A stretch of 64,000 nucleotides of DNA, from positions 62,001 through 126,000 of the forward strand of contig NZ_AOLQ01000059.1 in NCBI RefSeq assembly GCF_000337775.1. The letters run 5' to 3'. The position numbers and the translations under genes were made by a program. This stretch comes from Haloarcula vallismortis ATCC 29715 (GTDB lineage: Archaea; Halobacteriota; Halobacteria; Halobacteriales; Haloarculaceae). The notes below the pieces were generated by a model, which ran no database searches, was not told where the DNA came from, and was given only the letters and a program-made list of their open reading frames with translations. Every line of letters begins with the position of its first letter. Position 1 is the first letter of the stretch. Below, piece after piece: positions 26,779 through 34,719 of this stretch.

Positions 26779-27204
26779 TTAGCAAGGAGCTATAGTATCA
26801 CCGGACAGCCTTTCAGTCTTCGTTTTGGTTACGAGATAGCGGGCATAGTGCTCTACGTCAATTTCCTTTTCGCCCTTTGCCATTGCATATGGGCGTCTGA
26901 CCCGGATAATAATTCCACGATCCGATTGGTTTACTACGGTCTGCTTTGGACCCGCAGTAAATGAACCTACGTCCCAGCTATCAAGGCAACTCGCACTCTG
27001 AAGCCGATCAGTCACATAGTTCGTTTCCGAGCGTAATACGCGTTCTTTTGCTTCAGAGACATTGATCTGTGCGCCAATAGTTGGAGTTTCTTGACCACTG
27101 GCTACGGCTGATTTCGGCGTTGCCGGGTCGTCTGAAAGCGTCGAACATCCTGTGAATGCAAGGCTACAGGCAATAGCGAGAAGTAGGACCATTCGATGGT
27201 ACAT
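26779..27204 (-). CDS. small lipoprotein, AT-richer than its surroundings
   Basis: 141 residues. A Sec-type signal ends in a clear lipobox (MYHRMVLLLAIACSLAFTGCSTL), with the modified Cys at about residue 20. The mature part has two cysteines plus a C-terminal Cys (SASCLDSWD and DTIAPC), which may form a disulfide outside the cell. Codon use and base composition are visibly AT-richer than neighbouring genes, and its upstream side overlaps a broken PIN-domain gene. Both suggest acquisition by transfer. Function unknown. Confidence 0.68.
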   Translation of the reverse strand: MYHRMVLLLAIACSLAFTGCSTLSDDPATPKSAVASGQETPTIGAQINVSEAKERVLRSETNYVTDRLQSASCLDSWDVGSFTAGPKQTVVNQSDRGIIIRVRRPYAMAKGEKEIDVEHYARYLVTKTKTERLSGDTIAPC

Positions 27205-27244
27205 ATGGCGAAATTACTGGTACCTGACAAATATTTTGTGGGCA

Positions 27245-27445
27245 ATGCTATTCCGTGATATGTTCTTCATCGGCCGTGCCCTGTTTTTTGAGGGTGTGGC
27301 TGTCCGGGAGCGGTACGAGGATCACTGTCTGAGTTTCACCGATGCGACAACGATTGCCCTGGTGGAACACCACGACTTTGATTACGTGCTGTCTTTCGAC
27401 GACTTCGACGGCCTCGTCTCGCGGCTGGACCCCACTGACCTCTAG
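27245..27445 (+). pseudogene. remnant of a PIN-domain (VapC-like) toxin gene
   Basis: A 66-residue frame whose second half, RYEDHCLSFTDATTIALVEHHDFDYVLSFDDFDGL, matches the C-terminal half of PIN-domain ribonucleases. The conserved SFTDA and the SFDDFD motif with its acidic residues are present. The N-terminal catalytic Asp region is missing. The sequence just upstream is the AT-rich lipoprotein segment, which probably replaced it. No VapB antitoxin gene is adjacent. Its stop overlaps the stop of the convergent CinA-like gene by four bases. Judged non-functional. Confidence 0.65.
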
Positions 27446-28182
27446 TACTCGTCGGCCGTCTCGATTCGCTCGCGGAGCCAGGCCGCCGCGTCGGCGACGG
27501 CCGCCGGATTGTCGCCGGTAATCTTCACCCGTCCCGGCGCGTCGTCTTTGCGCGGATAGCTCCCGACGGCCACGTCGAACTGTTCGCGGGCTTCGGTAAC
27601 ACGGCCGACCAGCGCGCCCTCGGGCGCGGGCGTGTGAATCGTCTCCGTCGTCCGGTCGCCGTCGAACTCGTCGGCGACGGTCTCGTACATCGCTTGCAGT
27701 TCCTCGGGGATGCCCGGGAACACGTACACGCGGTCGATGACACAGCCGGCGGCGAAGCTCTCGTCCGTCAGCAGCGCCTGCCCGCCCTCGGGGACCGACG
27801 CCCACGCATCGAGGTCGAGGTCCATATCGTAGCGGTCCACCATCTCGGGGTTGTCATCAGCGAACCGCTCGGCCTTCGCTTCGAGGTGTGCCCGAACGTC
27901 CTCGGGAACGACGAGGTCGCGGCCGAACGCCCGCGCCACAGCAGCCTTCGTGATATCGTCGGGCGTCCCGCCGATGCCGCCGGTGACGATGACCGCGTCG
28001 AAGGCGTCGTGGAACCGCGCCACGGCGTCGGCGATGACCGCCTCGTCATCAGGCACGGTCAGGACGCGAGTCACGCTCGCGCCGGCGGCCGTGAGCTGGC
28101 GGCCCAGCCACGACGCATTCGTGTTCTCCGTGTCGCCAGCCAGCAGTTCGTCACCGACAGTGAGCAGTGCGACCTCCATCAT
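27442..28182 (-). CDS. CinA N-terminal-like / molybdopterin-binding domain protein
   Basis: 246 residues with the MoaB/MogA-CinA fold. The start is MEVALLTVGDELLAGDTENTNASWLGRQLTAAG, then VIVTGGIGGTPDDITKAAVARAFGRDLV near 63-90, the typical GGxGxTxDD loop. The nicotinamide-nucleotide amidase domain of full CinA is absent. Candidate roles are nucleotide-derivative hydrolysis (CinA COG1058 pyrophosphatase) or pterin binding. The track start is MMEV; the second Met is equally possible. Single gene. Confidence 0.85.
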   Translation of the reverse strand: MMEVALLTVGDELLAGDTENTNASWLGRQLTAAGASVTRVLTVPDDEAVIADAVARFHDAFDAVIVTGGIGGTPDDITKAAVARAFGRDLVVPEDVRAHLEAKAERFADDNPEMVDRYDMDLDLDAWASVPEGGQALLTDESFAAGCVIDRVYVFPGIPEELQAMYETVADEFDGDRTTETIHTPAPEGALVGRVTEAREQFDVAVGSYPRKDDAPGRVKITGDNPAAVADAAAWLRERIETADEY

Positions 28183-28358
28183 CTCGCTGTGAGTGTCTGG
28201 CGGCGTTAAGAGTTTGGCTGGAACGCGTACGTGGACACGAGCTCCGATGTCGTGAGCCTGCTGCGGACCGAACGCATATGAATGGTGTATAATGACATTA
28301 TATCTAGCCTAGCCATATTTCGGTAACATACATATACTGGGTCCGGCAATTCAAAATC

Positions 28359-28496
28359 ATGGTACTTGTCACCAATTGTGTTGATTGTGTCAAACGGGTG
28401 TACCCGAAAAGAAGTCGTATGCCGAGCACGGACCGCGACAGCGCTGACCCGGTCGACGAAGCGTCCACAACATCCGCTGAAACGCTGACAGACTGA
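28359..28496 (+). CDS. possible 45-residue small protein
   Basis: A short frame beginning MVLVTNCVDCVKRVYPKRSR with a C-x2-C pair, then an acidic Ser/Thr/Asp-rich tail ending in ETLTD. It lies in the 399-base gap between the CinA-like and TrkA-N genes. The AT-rich DNA upstream could hold a promoter, and the codons in the second half are haloarchaeal in style. The internal ATG at 28419 is an alternative start. No family is recognised; it may be spurious. Confidence 0.35.
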   Translation: MVLVTNCVDCVKRVYPKRSRMPSTDRDSADPVDEASTTSAETLTD

Positions 28497-28581
28497 CGCT
28501 GCTGGCAGCACACCGCGTCGGCTCGATATCGGGCGCGTCGCGGTGTGTCGTAACGGCAACTCTTGATAGGTAGCTACAGCA

Positions 28582-29331
28582 ATGGAACGAAGCGACAGCA
28601 GCACAGACACGGACCGGTCGTTGCTCCGGCAACTCTCGAAACCGGTTCTTGCGTTCGTCGGACTGGTCGCCGCCGGCGTGATTGGCTTCGTCACGCTGGG
28701 CGGGGTCGGCGTCGTCAACGCCCTGTTCTGGCTGCTCGACCCCACGAGCATTGAACTCCACTTCCGGACCCACGACGGGCCTGCGACGCTGGTCAAAGGC
28801 TATGCCATCGTCGTCCTGACTGGTCTTGTCGTCGCCGGTCTGTGGACCGGCGAGACAGCGCTGTCGGCGGCTTTCGGCGGCCAGATTCAGACAGAACTCA
28901 CACGTATGCAAATCGCACAGCGAATCGAAGACCTGAACGACCATATCGTCGTCTGTGGCTACGGGACGTTCGGACAGACTGTCGCGGAGCAGATAGGCGA
29001 TACAGACACCCGAGTGGTCGTCATCGAACAGCAGGCGGAACAGTACGAACGGGCGCTCGACGACGGCCACCTCGCGCTGGAGGCCGACGCGAGTCGCGAG
29101 GACGCGCTGACAGATGCGGGTGTCAAGCGAGCCGACACGGTCATCGGTGCAATCGACGACACGAACGCGAACATCCAGATAGCGGTGCTAGCGAGCCAAC
29201 TCGCGCCCACGGTCCAACTCATCGTTCGAGCCGGCGACCGGCAGGACGAGACTGTGGCTCGCCGTGTAGGCGCGGACGAGGTGATAATCCCCGAGGTTGT
29301 GAGCGGGAAGCAGGTGTGTGAACGGCTGTGA
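28582..29331 (+). CDS. membrane-anchored TrkA-N (NAD-binding) protein, channel-like but filterless
   Basis: 249 residues. Two membrane helices (about 21-50 and 72-90) precede a TrkA-N/RCK Rossmann domain with GYGTFG at 126-131 and the acidic VVVIEQQ strand end. The layout is that of two-helix K+ channels with an RCK domain. The pore loop between the helices (DPTSIELHFRTHDGPAT) has no TVGYGD-type selectivity filter, and the RCK_C domain is missing. It may be a regulatory subunit or a redox/nucleotide sensor rather than a channel. Confidence 0.8.
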   Translation: MERSDSSTDTDRSLLRQLSKPVLAFVGLVAAGVIGFVTLGGVGVVNALFWLLDPTSIELHFRTHDGPATLVKGYAIVVLTGLVVAGLWTGETALSAAFGGQIQTELTRMQIAQRIEDLNDHIVVCGYGTFGQTVAEQIGDTDTRVVVIEQQAEQYERALDDGHLALEADASREDALTDAGVKRADTVIGAIDDTNANIQIAVLASQLAPTVQLIVRAGDRQDETVARRVGADEVIIPEVVSGKQVCERL

Positions 29332-29345
29332 CTCCGGGCTGGCCG

Positions 29346-29549
29346 TCACTCCTCGGCTAACTCGGATTCGAGTGTCTCGACCTTGCGTTCGAGTTCGGAA
29401 ATGCGCTTTTCGTAGCCGCGTTTCCCGTCGAGAAAGTTGTAGATGAGTATCATGCCGGCGGCTGGGAGTCCGACGTACAGTGCTAGTGCTATACCCATGA
29501 CAAGAAGTTCCGTTGCGCCGGGTAATCCCGGAATCAGGAGGAGGACCAT
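29346..29549 (-). CDS. small membrane protein with C-terminal coiled coil
   Basis: 67 residues. A hydrophobic stretch MVLLLIPGLPGATELLVMGIALALYVGLPAAGMILIYNFL is followed by a charged heptad-like helix KRISELERKVETLESELAEE. The GATELL start of the helix recalls TatA-like small proteins, but the usual hinge is not clear. The ATG at 29549 is preferred over 29585. It lies upstream of, and co-directional with, no close partner; the Fe-S oxidoreductase ends downstream on the same strand. Function unknown. Confidence 0.65.
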   Translation of the reverse strand: MVLLLIPGLPGATELLVMGIALALYVGLPAAGMILIYNFLDGKRGYEKRISELERKVETLESELAEE

Positions 29550-29594
29550 AGTGGTCCTTTTCATTTCAGCTATTTGGAAATTCACATCCGAGAG

Positions 29595-31682
29595 TCAGAC
29601 TCCCGCTTCCCCGACCGCCTCCGCCAGCAGTTCCGTCACACCGACGATTTCGAGGTCGTCCTCGTAGCCGCCGGTCTTGCGTCCGTCCTCGTACATCGTC
29701 ATGCACATCGGGCAGGCGACGACGAACTTCTCGACGGCTGCGCCCGCTTCGGTGTCCTCTAGGGCTTCCCGTAGGCGCTCCTCGCTGGGCTTCGTCTCCT
29801 CTTCGAGGTCCATCCAGAGGCCGCCACCGCCCCCGCCACAGCAGAAGGAATCGTCGCGGTTGCGCGGCATCTCGTGGAGGTCCGCGCCAGTCGCGCGGAT
29901 GAGGTCCCGCGGGGCTTCGAACTCGCCGTTGTACCGCCCGAGGTGGCAGGGGTCGTGGTAGGTGACGGTGTAGTCCAGTTCTATCCCGGCGAGGCCGAGT
30001 GCGCCGGCACCGGCGAGGTCAGCGACGACCTGCGTGTAGTGGAACACGTCGTCTTCACCCCATTCACAGGCCTCGAACTCGGGGTACTCGTTCATGAACG
30101 TGTTGTATGCGTGGGGGTCCGTCGTGACAATGGACTCGAACTCACAATCCAGCATCGCGGCGGCGTTGTCCTCGACGAGCATCTCGTAGAGGCCCTCCTC
30201 GCCGACGCGGCGCACGTCGTTGCCGTCGGTCTGTTCGGCCTCGTAGAGGATGCCGTAGTCCACGTCTGCGGCCTCGAAGACGGTGGCGAGCGCCTGCGCG
30301 ATCTTCTGGTTGCGCTCGTCGTAGCTCGGGTAGTCGCCGACGTACCAGAGGTACTCGACCGGTTCGTCGCGGGCGTCGGGCACCTCGAAGTCGAGGTCCT
30401 CGGTCCAGTCCGGCCGGGCGCGTTCGGGGTCGCCGAAGGTGTTGCCGTGCTGGAACACGTTCATCATCGCGTCCTGCACGTGTTCGTCCATCTCGCCGGC
30501 CTCGGTCAGCCGGCGGTTCATCTCGGTGAACTGCGTGACGTGCTCGATGTCGACCGGGCAAGCGTCCATGCAGGCCATACAGGACATGCAGGACTCCATC
30601 GTGTGGGCGTCGATGACTGAGGTGCCGCCGTCGGCGATGATGGGTACGTCCTCGCCGCCGGCGTCGCGCTCCTCCCGGTAGCGTTTCAGGTCGAGGATGA
30701 CGTTCCGCGGGTCTAGCGGCCGCCCGGACGCTTTCGCCGGACAGACTGAGGAGCAGCGCCCGCACTTGGTACAGGCGTCGTGGTCGAGCAACTGTTTCCA
30801 GGAGAAGTCATCAATTTCGCTGGGACCGATATCGTCGGGGTCAGCGTCCGCCGGGACACCGGGCAGTCGCACGCCGGCTTTCTCGTCGCGGGCGACGAGG
30901 TTGGCAAACGACGAGAGCATGTGGAACGGCTTCGCGTAGGGAATCCAGGCGACGAACCACAGCGCGACCAGCGAGTGGCTCCACCAGACGAAGGGGTACG
31001 CGCCCGCTGCCATCTCCGGTGTCATCCCGGCCACGATGAGCACTTCTTTGACCGACCAGCCGACGAAGCTCACCGTCTCGAAGGAGACATCCCGGACCGT
31101 CGAGGTCCCGAGAATGCGGATGCCCTCGGTAAGGTAGCCGCCAACGCCGAGCACGAACAGCGAGCCCAGAAACAGGTCGTCCTCGCGGGAGGTGTGCCGG
31201 TCGTGCAGGCGGTCGAGTTTGCGGCCGTAGCGTCGCCACAGCGCCACGCCGACGCCGACGACGAACAGTAGCCCCATGGCGTCCATGACGAACGAATAGG
31301 AGAGGTAGAACTGGCCGACGAAGAAGGACTCGCCAGCCAGCGGCCGGTAGAGGTCGATGTCGATACCCAGAATCGTCGTCCCGATGAGCAGTGTCAGAAA
31401 CCCCCAGACGATGAAGGCGTGCATCACACCGGCGACAGTGTCACGGTCCAACTGCTTCCGATTTGACAGCGCCAACTTCGCCGCTGCGACTGTCCGCTGT
31501 GGCAGTTCGTCCAGTCGCTCAAAGGGGTCCTCGCTGCCCTGACTATAGCGGGCGACGCGGTTGTACACACCGTACAGAAAGACGATGACAGCGAGTGCTG
31601 CGAGATAGTAGAACAGCACCTTCCCCACGTCGCCGATACGCCAGAACGTTGGGCGCGTGGTTGTTTGGATTATTGATGACAT
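29595..31682 (-). CDS. HdrD/GlpC-like Fe-S oxidoreductase with NarI-like membrane domain
   Basis: 695 residues from ATG 31682 (MSSIIQTTTRPTFW). The N-terminal part (about 1-270) holds six hydrophobic helices with histidines, as in NarI-type cytochrome b. Two [4Fe-4S] motifs follow, CTKCGRCSSVCP and CMSCMACMDACP. Two CCG-type domains come next. The second is intact (HDPCHLGR ... FCCGGGGGG ... CPMC). The first has lost its cysteines (YVGDYPSY, TDGNDVRR). It probably moves electrons between membrane quinones and a soluble redox partner, for example in acyl-CoA, lactate or glycerol-phosphate oxidation; the partner is unknown. ATG 31721 is an alternative start. Confidence 0.87.
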   Translation of the reverse strand: MSSIIQTTTRPTFWRIGDVGKVLFYYLAALAVIVFLYGVYNRVARYSQGSEDPFERLDELPQRTVAAAKLALSNRKQLDRDTVAGVMHAFIVWGFLTLLIGTTILGIDIDLYRPLAGESFFVGQFYLSYSFVMDAMGLLFVVGVGVALWRRYGRKLDRLHDRHTSREDDLFLGSLFVLGVGGYLTEGIRILGTSTVRDVSFETVSFVGWSVKEVLIVAGMTPEMAAGAYPFVWWSHSLVALWFVAWIPYAKPFHMLSSFANLVARDEKAGVRLPGVPADADPDDIGPSEIDDFSWKQLLDHDACTKCGRCSSVCPAKASGRPLDPRNVILDLKRYREERDAGGEDVPIIADGGTSVIDAHTMESCMSCMACMDACPVDIEHVTQFTEMNRRLTEAGEMDEHVQDAMMNVFQHGNTFGDPERARPDWTEDLDFEVPDARDEPVEYLWYVGDYPSYDERNQKIAQALATVFEAADVDYGILYEAEQTDGNDVRRVGEEGLYEMLVEDNAAAMLDCEFESIVTTDPHAYNTFMNEYPEFEACEWGEDDVFHYTQVVADLAGAGALGLAGIELDYTVTYHDPCHLGRYNGEFEAPRDLIRATGADLHEMPRNRDDSFCCGGGGGGLWMDLEEETKPSEERLREALEDTEAGAAVEKFVVACPMCMTMYEDGRKTGGYEDDLEIVGVTELLAEAVGEAGV

Positions 31683-31826
31683 ACGGTAACACCCGATTTG
31701 TGTCCGCTTAAATCTTGCCACGACCCCGTCGCGGTCCTGCGAGAATTTGAGAGCTGTTGAAAGTTTCTCCGAATCACGTTGCTCGTCCGACAGATATATC
31801 CCTCCCGAGAAGTAGTATCATGTTCG

Positions 31827-32447
31827 ATGGACGAGAAGACTGAAGAACTCCGTGACATCTTCATGGACGTCTCCGGCGAGGAGGCTGTGACGGAGTCCCA
31901 AGAAGCGTCGAGAGGGTCCCTGACCGGCACTGACGAGGCCGGTGTCGTGGACCGACTCGGTGATGTCATCGAGCGGATGCGCGAGCGGTACGAATTCCGA
32001 ACCGAACTCGCTGACGATAATCTGGTGACAGTGGTCCGCCTGTTCTACGAGGGGAGCGACGACGCGACCATCGCGGCCGAGATCGACGCGGACGAGCCCG
32101 ACGTGGTCGAAGCGCGACTGGACCTGCATCTTCTCCGCGAGGAGGACACAGAGGCACCGTTTGACCTGCCCGCGTTCCGCCGTCGTGTCGCCGACAGCGA
32201 CCCGTCCGCCGCCGAACTCGCGGCTGAGTTCGATATCGACGAGTCCCGGGCCGCCCACTACCGGCGCGTCGTCGCCGCACAGGGCGCTGCCCGGCGTGTC
32301 TCTCACCGGTTCCAGAGTGAGTTCGAGGACGTACTCACCGACGCCGGGCTGTCGACACAGCACGCCGCCGCCCTCCGCGAGGACGGCCTCGACGAGGCCA
32401 CCGAGGACATCGATTCGCTTGACTCCGGCGCTGACGTGTCGATGTGA
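31827..32447 (+). CDS. cmi4: conditioned-medium-induced protein 4 family (haloarchaeal)
   Basis: 206 residues beginning MDEKTEELRDIFMDVSGEEAVTESQEASRGSL, the recognisable start of the haloarchaeal family annotated as conditioned medium-induced protein 4. The rest is acidic and helical, with two helix-turn-helix-like segments: VRLFYEGSDDATIAAEIDADEPDVVEARL and SAAELAAEFDIDESRAAHYRRVVAAQ. A DNA-binding role is therefore plausible. The ATG at 31827 is preferred over an open-frame ATG at 31779. It is divergent from the HdrD-like gene. Family name recalled, function unknown. Confidence 0.72.
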   Translation: MDEKTEELRDIFMDVSGEEAVTESQEASRGSLTGTDEAGVVDRLGDVIERMRERYEFRTELADDNLVTVVRLFYEGSDDATIAAEIDADEPDVVEARLDLHLLREEDTEAPFDLPAFRRRVADSDPSAAELAAEFDIDESRAAHYRRVVAAQGAARRVSHRFQSEFEDVLTDAGLSTQHAAALREDGLDEATEDIDSLDSGADVSM

Positions 32448-32552
32448 CCCGCTGACATCTTCTGTCGCGGTAGAGTTGGCCGACTGCGCGGCTGTTTCAC
32501 AACCCAGAGGTGCGCCGAACCTTCTTGTGGGAGAACACGACCACGCATCCCC

Positions 32553-33215
32553 ATGTCGACACACACGTTCAGGGAACTGGAAACGGCCGCCTACTGCCCG
32601 CGGAAGCTCTATTACCGCCGCCGCGACGGGGCAAGCGAGATTCCTGACGAGGTCGAGTCGGTTCGCCGGCTCGCTCGGGAGTACGAGCGGCTGCTAACTG
32701 ACGATGCCGCCCTGCTGGCAGCCCCTATCGAAGTTGGACCGGACGAGTATCGCGACCGGCTCAGGGGGCTTCGAGAGCGGCTGGTTGACTGGGACGCGCT
32801 GGTCGCCCCGACAGCGACAGACGCGTATCTCGAAGGGAAGGACGCCCGCGGGATCGCACACAAGGTCGTCGCCGGGCAGGCCGGTCCCGCACCGTCGCTC
32901 GTGTTCGCTGGTCGGCCGCCCGAAGACGGAGTCTGGGAGCCCCAGACTGTGCGGCTTGTCGCCGCCGCGAAGGCGCTCTCCTGGGAGCGCGAACGCGACA
33001 TTGATACCGCCTACGCCGAGTATCCGGCGTACGGCGTCATCCGGCGTATCGAGGTGAACACGCGGCGAGCCGGGGTCTATCGCCGGGCAATCAGAACCGC
33101 CGACAGCATCGACGGGCCGCCGGGGCGGGTGCGAAACGACGCCAAATGCAAGCCCTGTGAGTTCAGCGACGACTGCGGGGTGAAAACGCGGTCGTTGCGG
33201 TCGATGATACGGTGA
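32553..33215 (+). CDS. Cas4-like (PD-(D/E)XK family) Fe-S protein, stand-alone
   Basis: 220 residues. The N-terminus FRELETAAYCPRKLYYRR and the C-terminal CKPCEFSDDCGVKTRSLRS supply the four cysteines of a Cas4-type Fe-S cluster. The central part has the conserved helix QTVRLVAAAKALSWERE and the strand YGVIRRIEV. The nuclease metal ligands are not apparent: the usual G-x-x-D position reads GIAHKV, and no ExK follows. It is not linked to cas genes or a CRISPR array in this window. It is more likely a haloarchaeal housekeeping or repair relative of Cas4, possibly catalytically degenerate. Confidence 0.75.
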   Translation: MSTHTFRELETAAYCPRKLYYRRRDGASEIPDEVESVRRLAREYERLLTDDAALLAAPIEVGPDEYRDRLRGLRERLVDWDALVAPTATDAYLEGKDARGIAHKVVAGQAGPAPSLVFAGRPPEDGVWEPQTVRLVAAAKALSWERERDIDTAYAEYPAYGVIRRIEVNTRRAGVYRRAIRTADSIDGPPGRVRNDAKCKPCEFSDDCGVKTRSLRSMIR

Positions 33216-33246
33216 GCCGGCGCGACTCGAAACGGTGACCCGGCAG

Positions 33247-33831
33247 TCAGTCTTGCTCTGCAAGCCACGACTCGACGGCGTCGGCGTGTGCGCCGCGGCG
33301 GTGTATCGTTCCGCTGTCGACGTTCACGACCGTCGAGCCGGTGCCGCCGTCAGTTTCGCCGTCGTCGAGTACGACGGCAGCACGCTCGCGGATGGCGTCG
33401 AGGTCACCAACGGTGCGGGCGCTCGGGTTCCCGGAGACGTTAGCGCTCGTTGCCGTGAGCGGCCCCGTTTCTGTGAGGAGTTCGAGCGCGAGGTCGTGGT
33501 CGGGGATGCGAACCCCGACACGGTCCCGACCGGCGACCAGCACGTCCGGGACCACGTCCCGGCGCTCGACGACGACGGTGACCGGGCCGGGGAGGAACTC
33601 GCGCATGAACGCCAGCTCGCGCTCGCTCGCGCGTGTGTACTGGCGAGCGGTCTCGACATCGGGAACCGCCATCGAGATCGGCTTGTCACGGTCACGGCCC
33701 TTCGCCTCGAACACGCGCTCGACAGCAGCGGCGTCGAGCGCGTCCGCGCCGAGACCGTACACTGTTTCCGTGGGATAGATGACCAGCGCTCCGTCGCGAA
33801 CCGCTGCTGCGGCGTCGTCGACTGTCGCCAT
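33247..33831 (-). CDS. L-threonylcarbamoyladenylate synthase (Sua5/YciO/YrdC)
   Basis: 194 residues. Makes threonylcarbamoyl-AMP for the t6A37 tRNA modification. Signatures are YPTETVYGLGADALD near the N-terminus and LTATSANVSGNPS near 135-147. The Sua5 C-terminal domain is absent, so it is the short YrdC form. ATG 33831 (MATVDDAAAAVRDG) leaves a two-base gap after the redoxin stop and is preferred over the ATG at 33879, which overlaps the redoxin gene. Last gene of the glutaredoxin-redoxin-yrdC operon. Confidence 0.92.
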   Translation of the reverse strand: MATVDDAAAAVRDGALVIYPTETVYGLGADALDAAAVERVFEAKGRDRDKPISMAVPDVETARQYTRASERELAFMREFLPGPVTVVVERRDVVPDVLVAGRDRVGVRIPDHDLALELLTETGPLTATSANVSGNPSARTVGDLDAIRERAAVVLDDGETDGGTGSTVVNVDSGTIHRRGAHADAVESWLAEQD

Positions 33832-33833
33832 GG

Positions 33834-34343
33834 TTAGAGCTGGGCTTCGATGTCGTCGTAGTCCGGGAAGTCGGGCCACTCCTCAGCGACCCACGCGTAC
33901 TCGATAGTCCGGTCGCTATCGAGGACGAACACGGCCGGCCGCGGCTCCTCGATACCGGCCATCCCGTCGAGGTTCATGTCGATGCTGTACTGCTGTGCGA
34001 CGCCGTTGGCTGGGTCCGAGAACAGCCGGTAATTCCCCTCGATCTCCCGCTCTTCGAGCAACTGCTTGTGCTCGTACGGCGTCGAGATCGAGACGCCGAC
34101 GACGGTGGCCCGCTCGTGCCACGAGCGGTCGCGGATCTCGTTCCAGATGTAGGTTGCCGGGAACGCGCCGTCCATCGCGTGGAACACGAGGACGACCCGG
34201 TCGCTATCGGCACACAGCGACGCGAGCGACTCATCCTCCCAGAACTCCTCGTTGACCAGCGGGCGCGTGAAATCCTGCGCGGTGTCGCCTTCTTCGGGGT
34301 GGTCGACCGGGTCGAGGTCGACGACGTCGAAATCGAGGTCCAT
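33834..34343 (-). CDS. redoxin-domain (AhpC/TSA-like) protein lacking the peroxidatic cysteine
   Basis: 169 residues with a thioredoxin-fold redoxin layout: a DFTRPLVNEEFW start, the VVLVFHAMDGAFPATYIWNEI strand-helix, VVGVSISTPYEHKQ, then YRLFSDPANGVAQQYSI and PAVFVLDSDRTIEYAWV. At the place of the peroxidatic Cys (normally F-x-x-x-C) the sequence is HAMDGAFPAT, and the only Cys is in SLCADSD. It overlaps the stop of the glutaredoxin gene by one base. It is likely a non-peroxidase redoxin partner or chaperone-like protein. Confidence 0.82.
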   Translation of the reverse strand: MDLDFDVVDLDPVDHPEEGDTAQDFTRPLVNEEFWEDESLASLCADSDRVVLVFHAMDGAFPATYIWNEIRDRSWHERATVVGVSISTPYEHKQLLEEREIEGNYRLFSDPANGVAQQYSIDMNLDGMAGIEEPRPAVFVLDSDRTIEYAWVAEEWPDFPDYDDIEAQL

Positions 34344-34621
34344 CAGGCCGCACCTCCCGCTGTCTCTTCGCCCTCGCCGTAGGTCCGCTCCAGATACGCG
34401 ACGATGTTCGCGCTCTCGGACATCGTGACGCCGGTGTTCTCGTCGACGATCGCCGGGACGGTTCGCTTGCCGGACAGTCGCTTGACCACGTCGCGGTCGG
34501 CGTGCATCGGCTCGACGAACCGCGACTGGTAGTCGAGATCGTAGGCGTCCAGCGTTCGGACGACGCGCTCACAGAACGGACACGCCTGCAGCCGGTACAG
34601 CGTGATGTCGGGCTCGCTCAT
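34343..34621 (-). CDS. glutaredoxin / GST N-terminal domain protein
   Basis: 92 residues with a thioredoxin fold. The active site ACPFCERV (C-P-F-C) sits at residues 13-20, the cis-Pro in RTVPAIVDENTG, and the C-terminal SESANIVAYLERTYG is typical of glutaredoxin/GST-N domains. First gene of a tight operon with the cysteine-less redoxin and the YrdC enzyme. It is probably a thiol-disulfide reductant working with the gamma-glutamylcysteine of haloarchaea (established knowledge of the group, not shown here). Confidence 0.88.
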   Translation of the reverse strand: MSEPDITLYRLQACPFCERVVRTLDAYDLDYQSRFVEPMHADRDVVKRLSGKRTVPAIVDENTGVTMSESANIVAYLERTYGEGEETAGGAA

Positions 34622-34719
34622 ACTCTGGGCGGCGATACGCGCGAAAGCCGGGTAAGGGCTTCGCTGGCAACCCGTTCATGACAAGCCTTAATCCCCGCCC
34701 ATTACAACTTCGACCGTTG

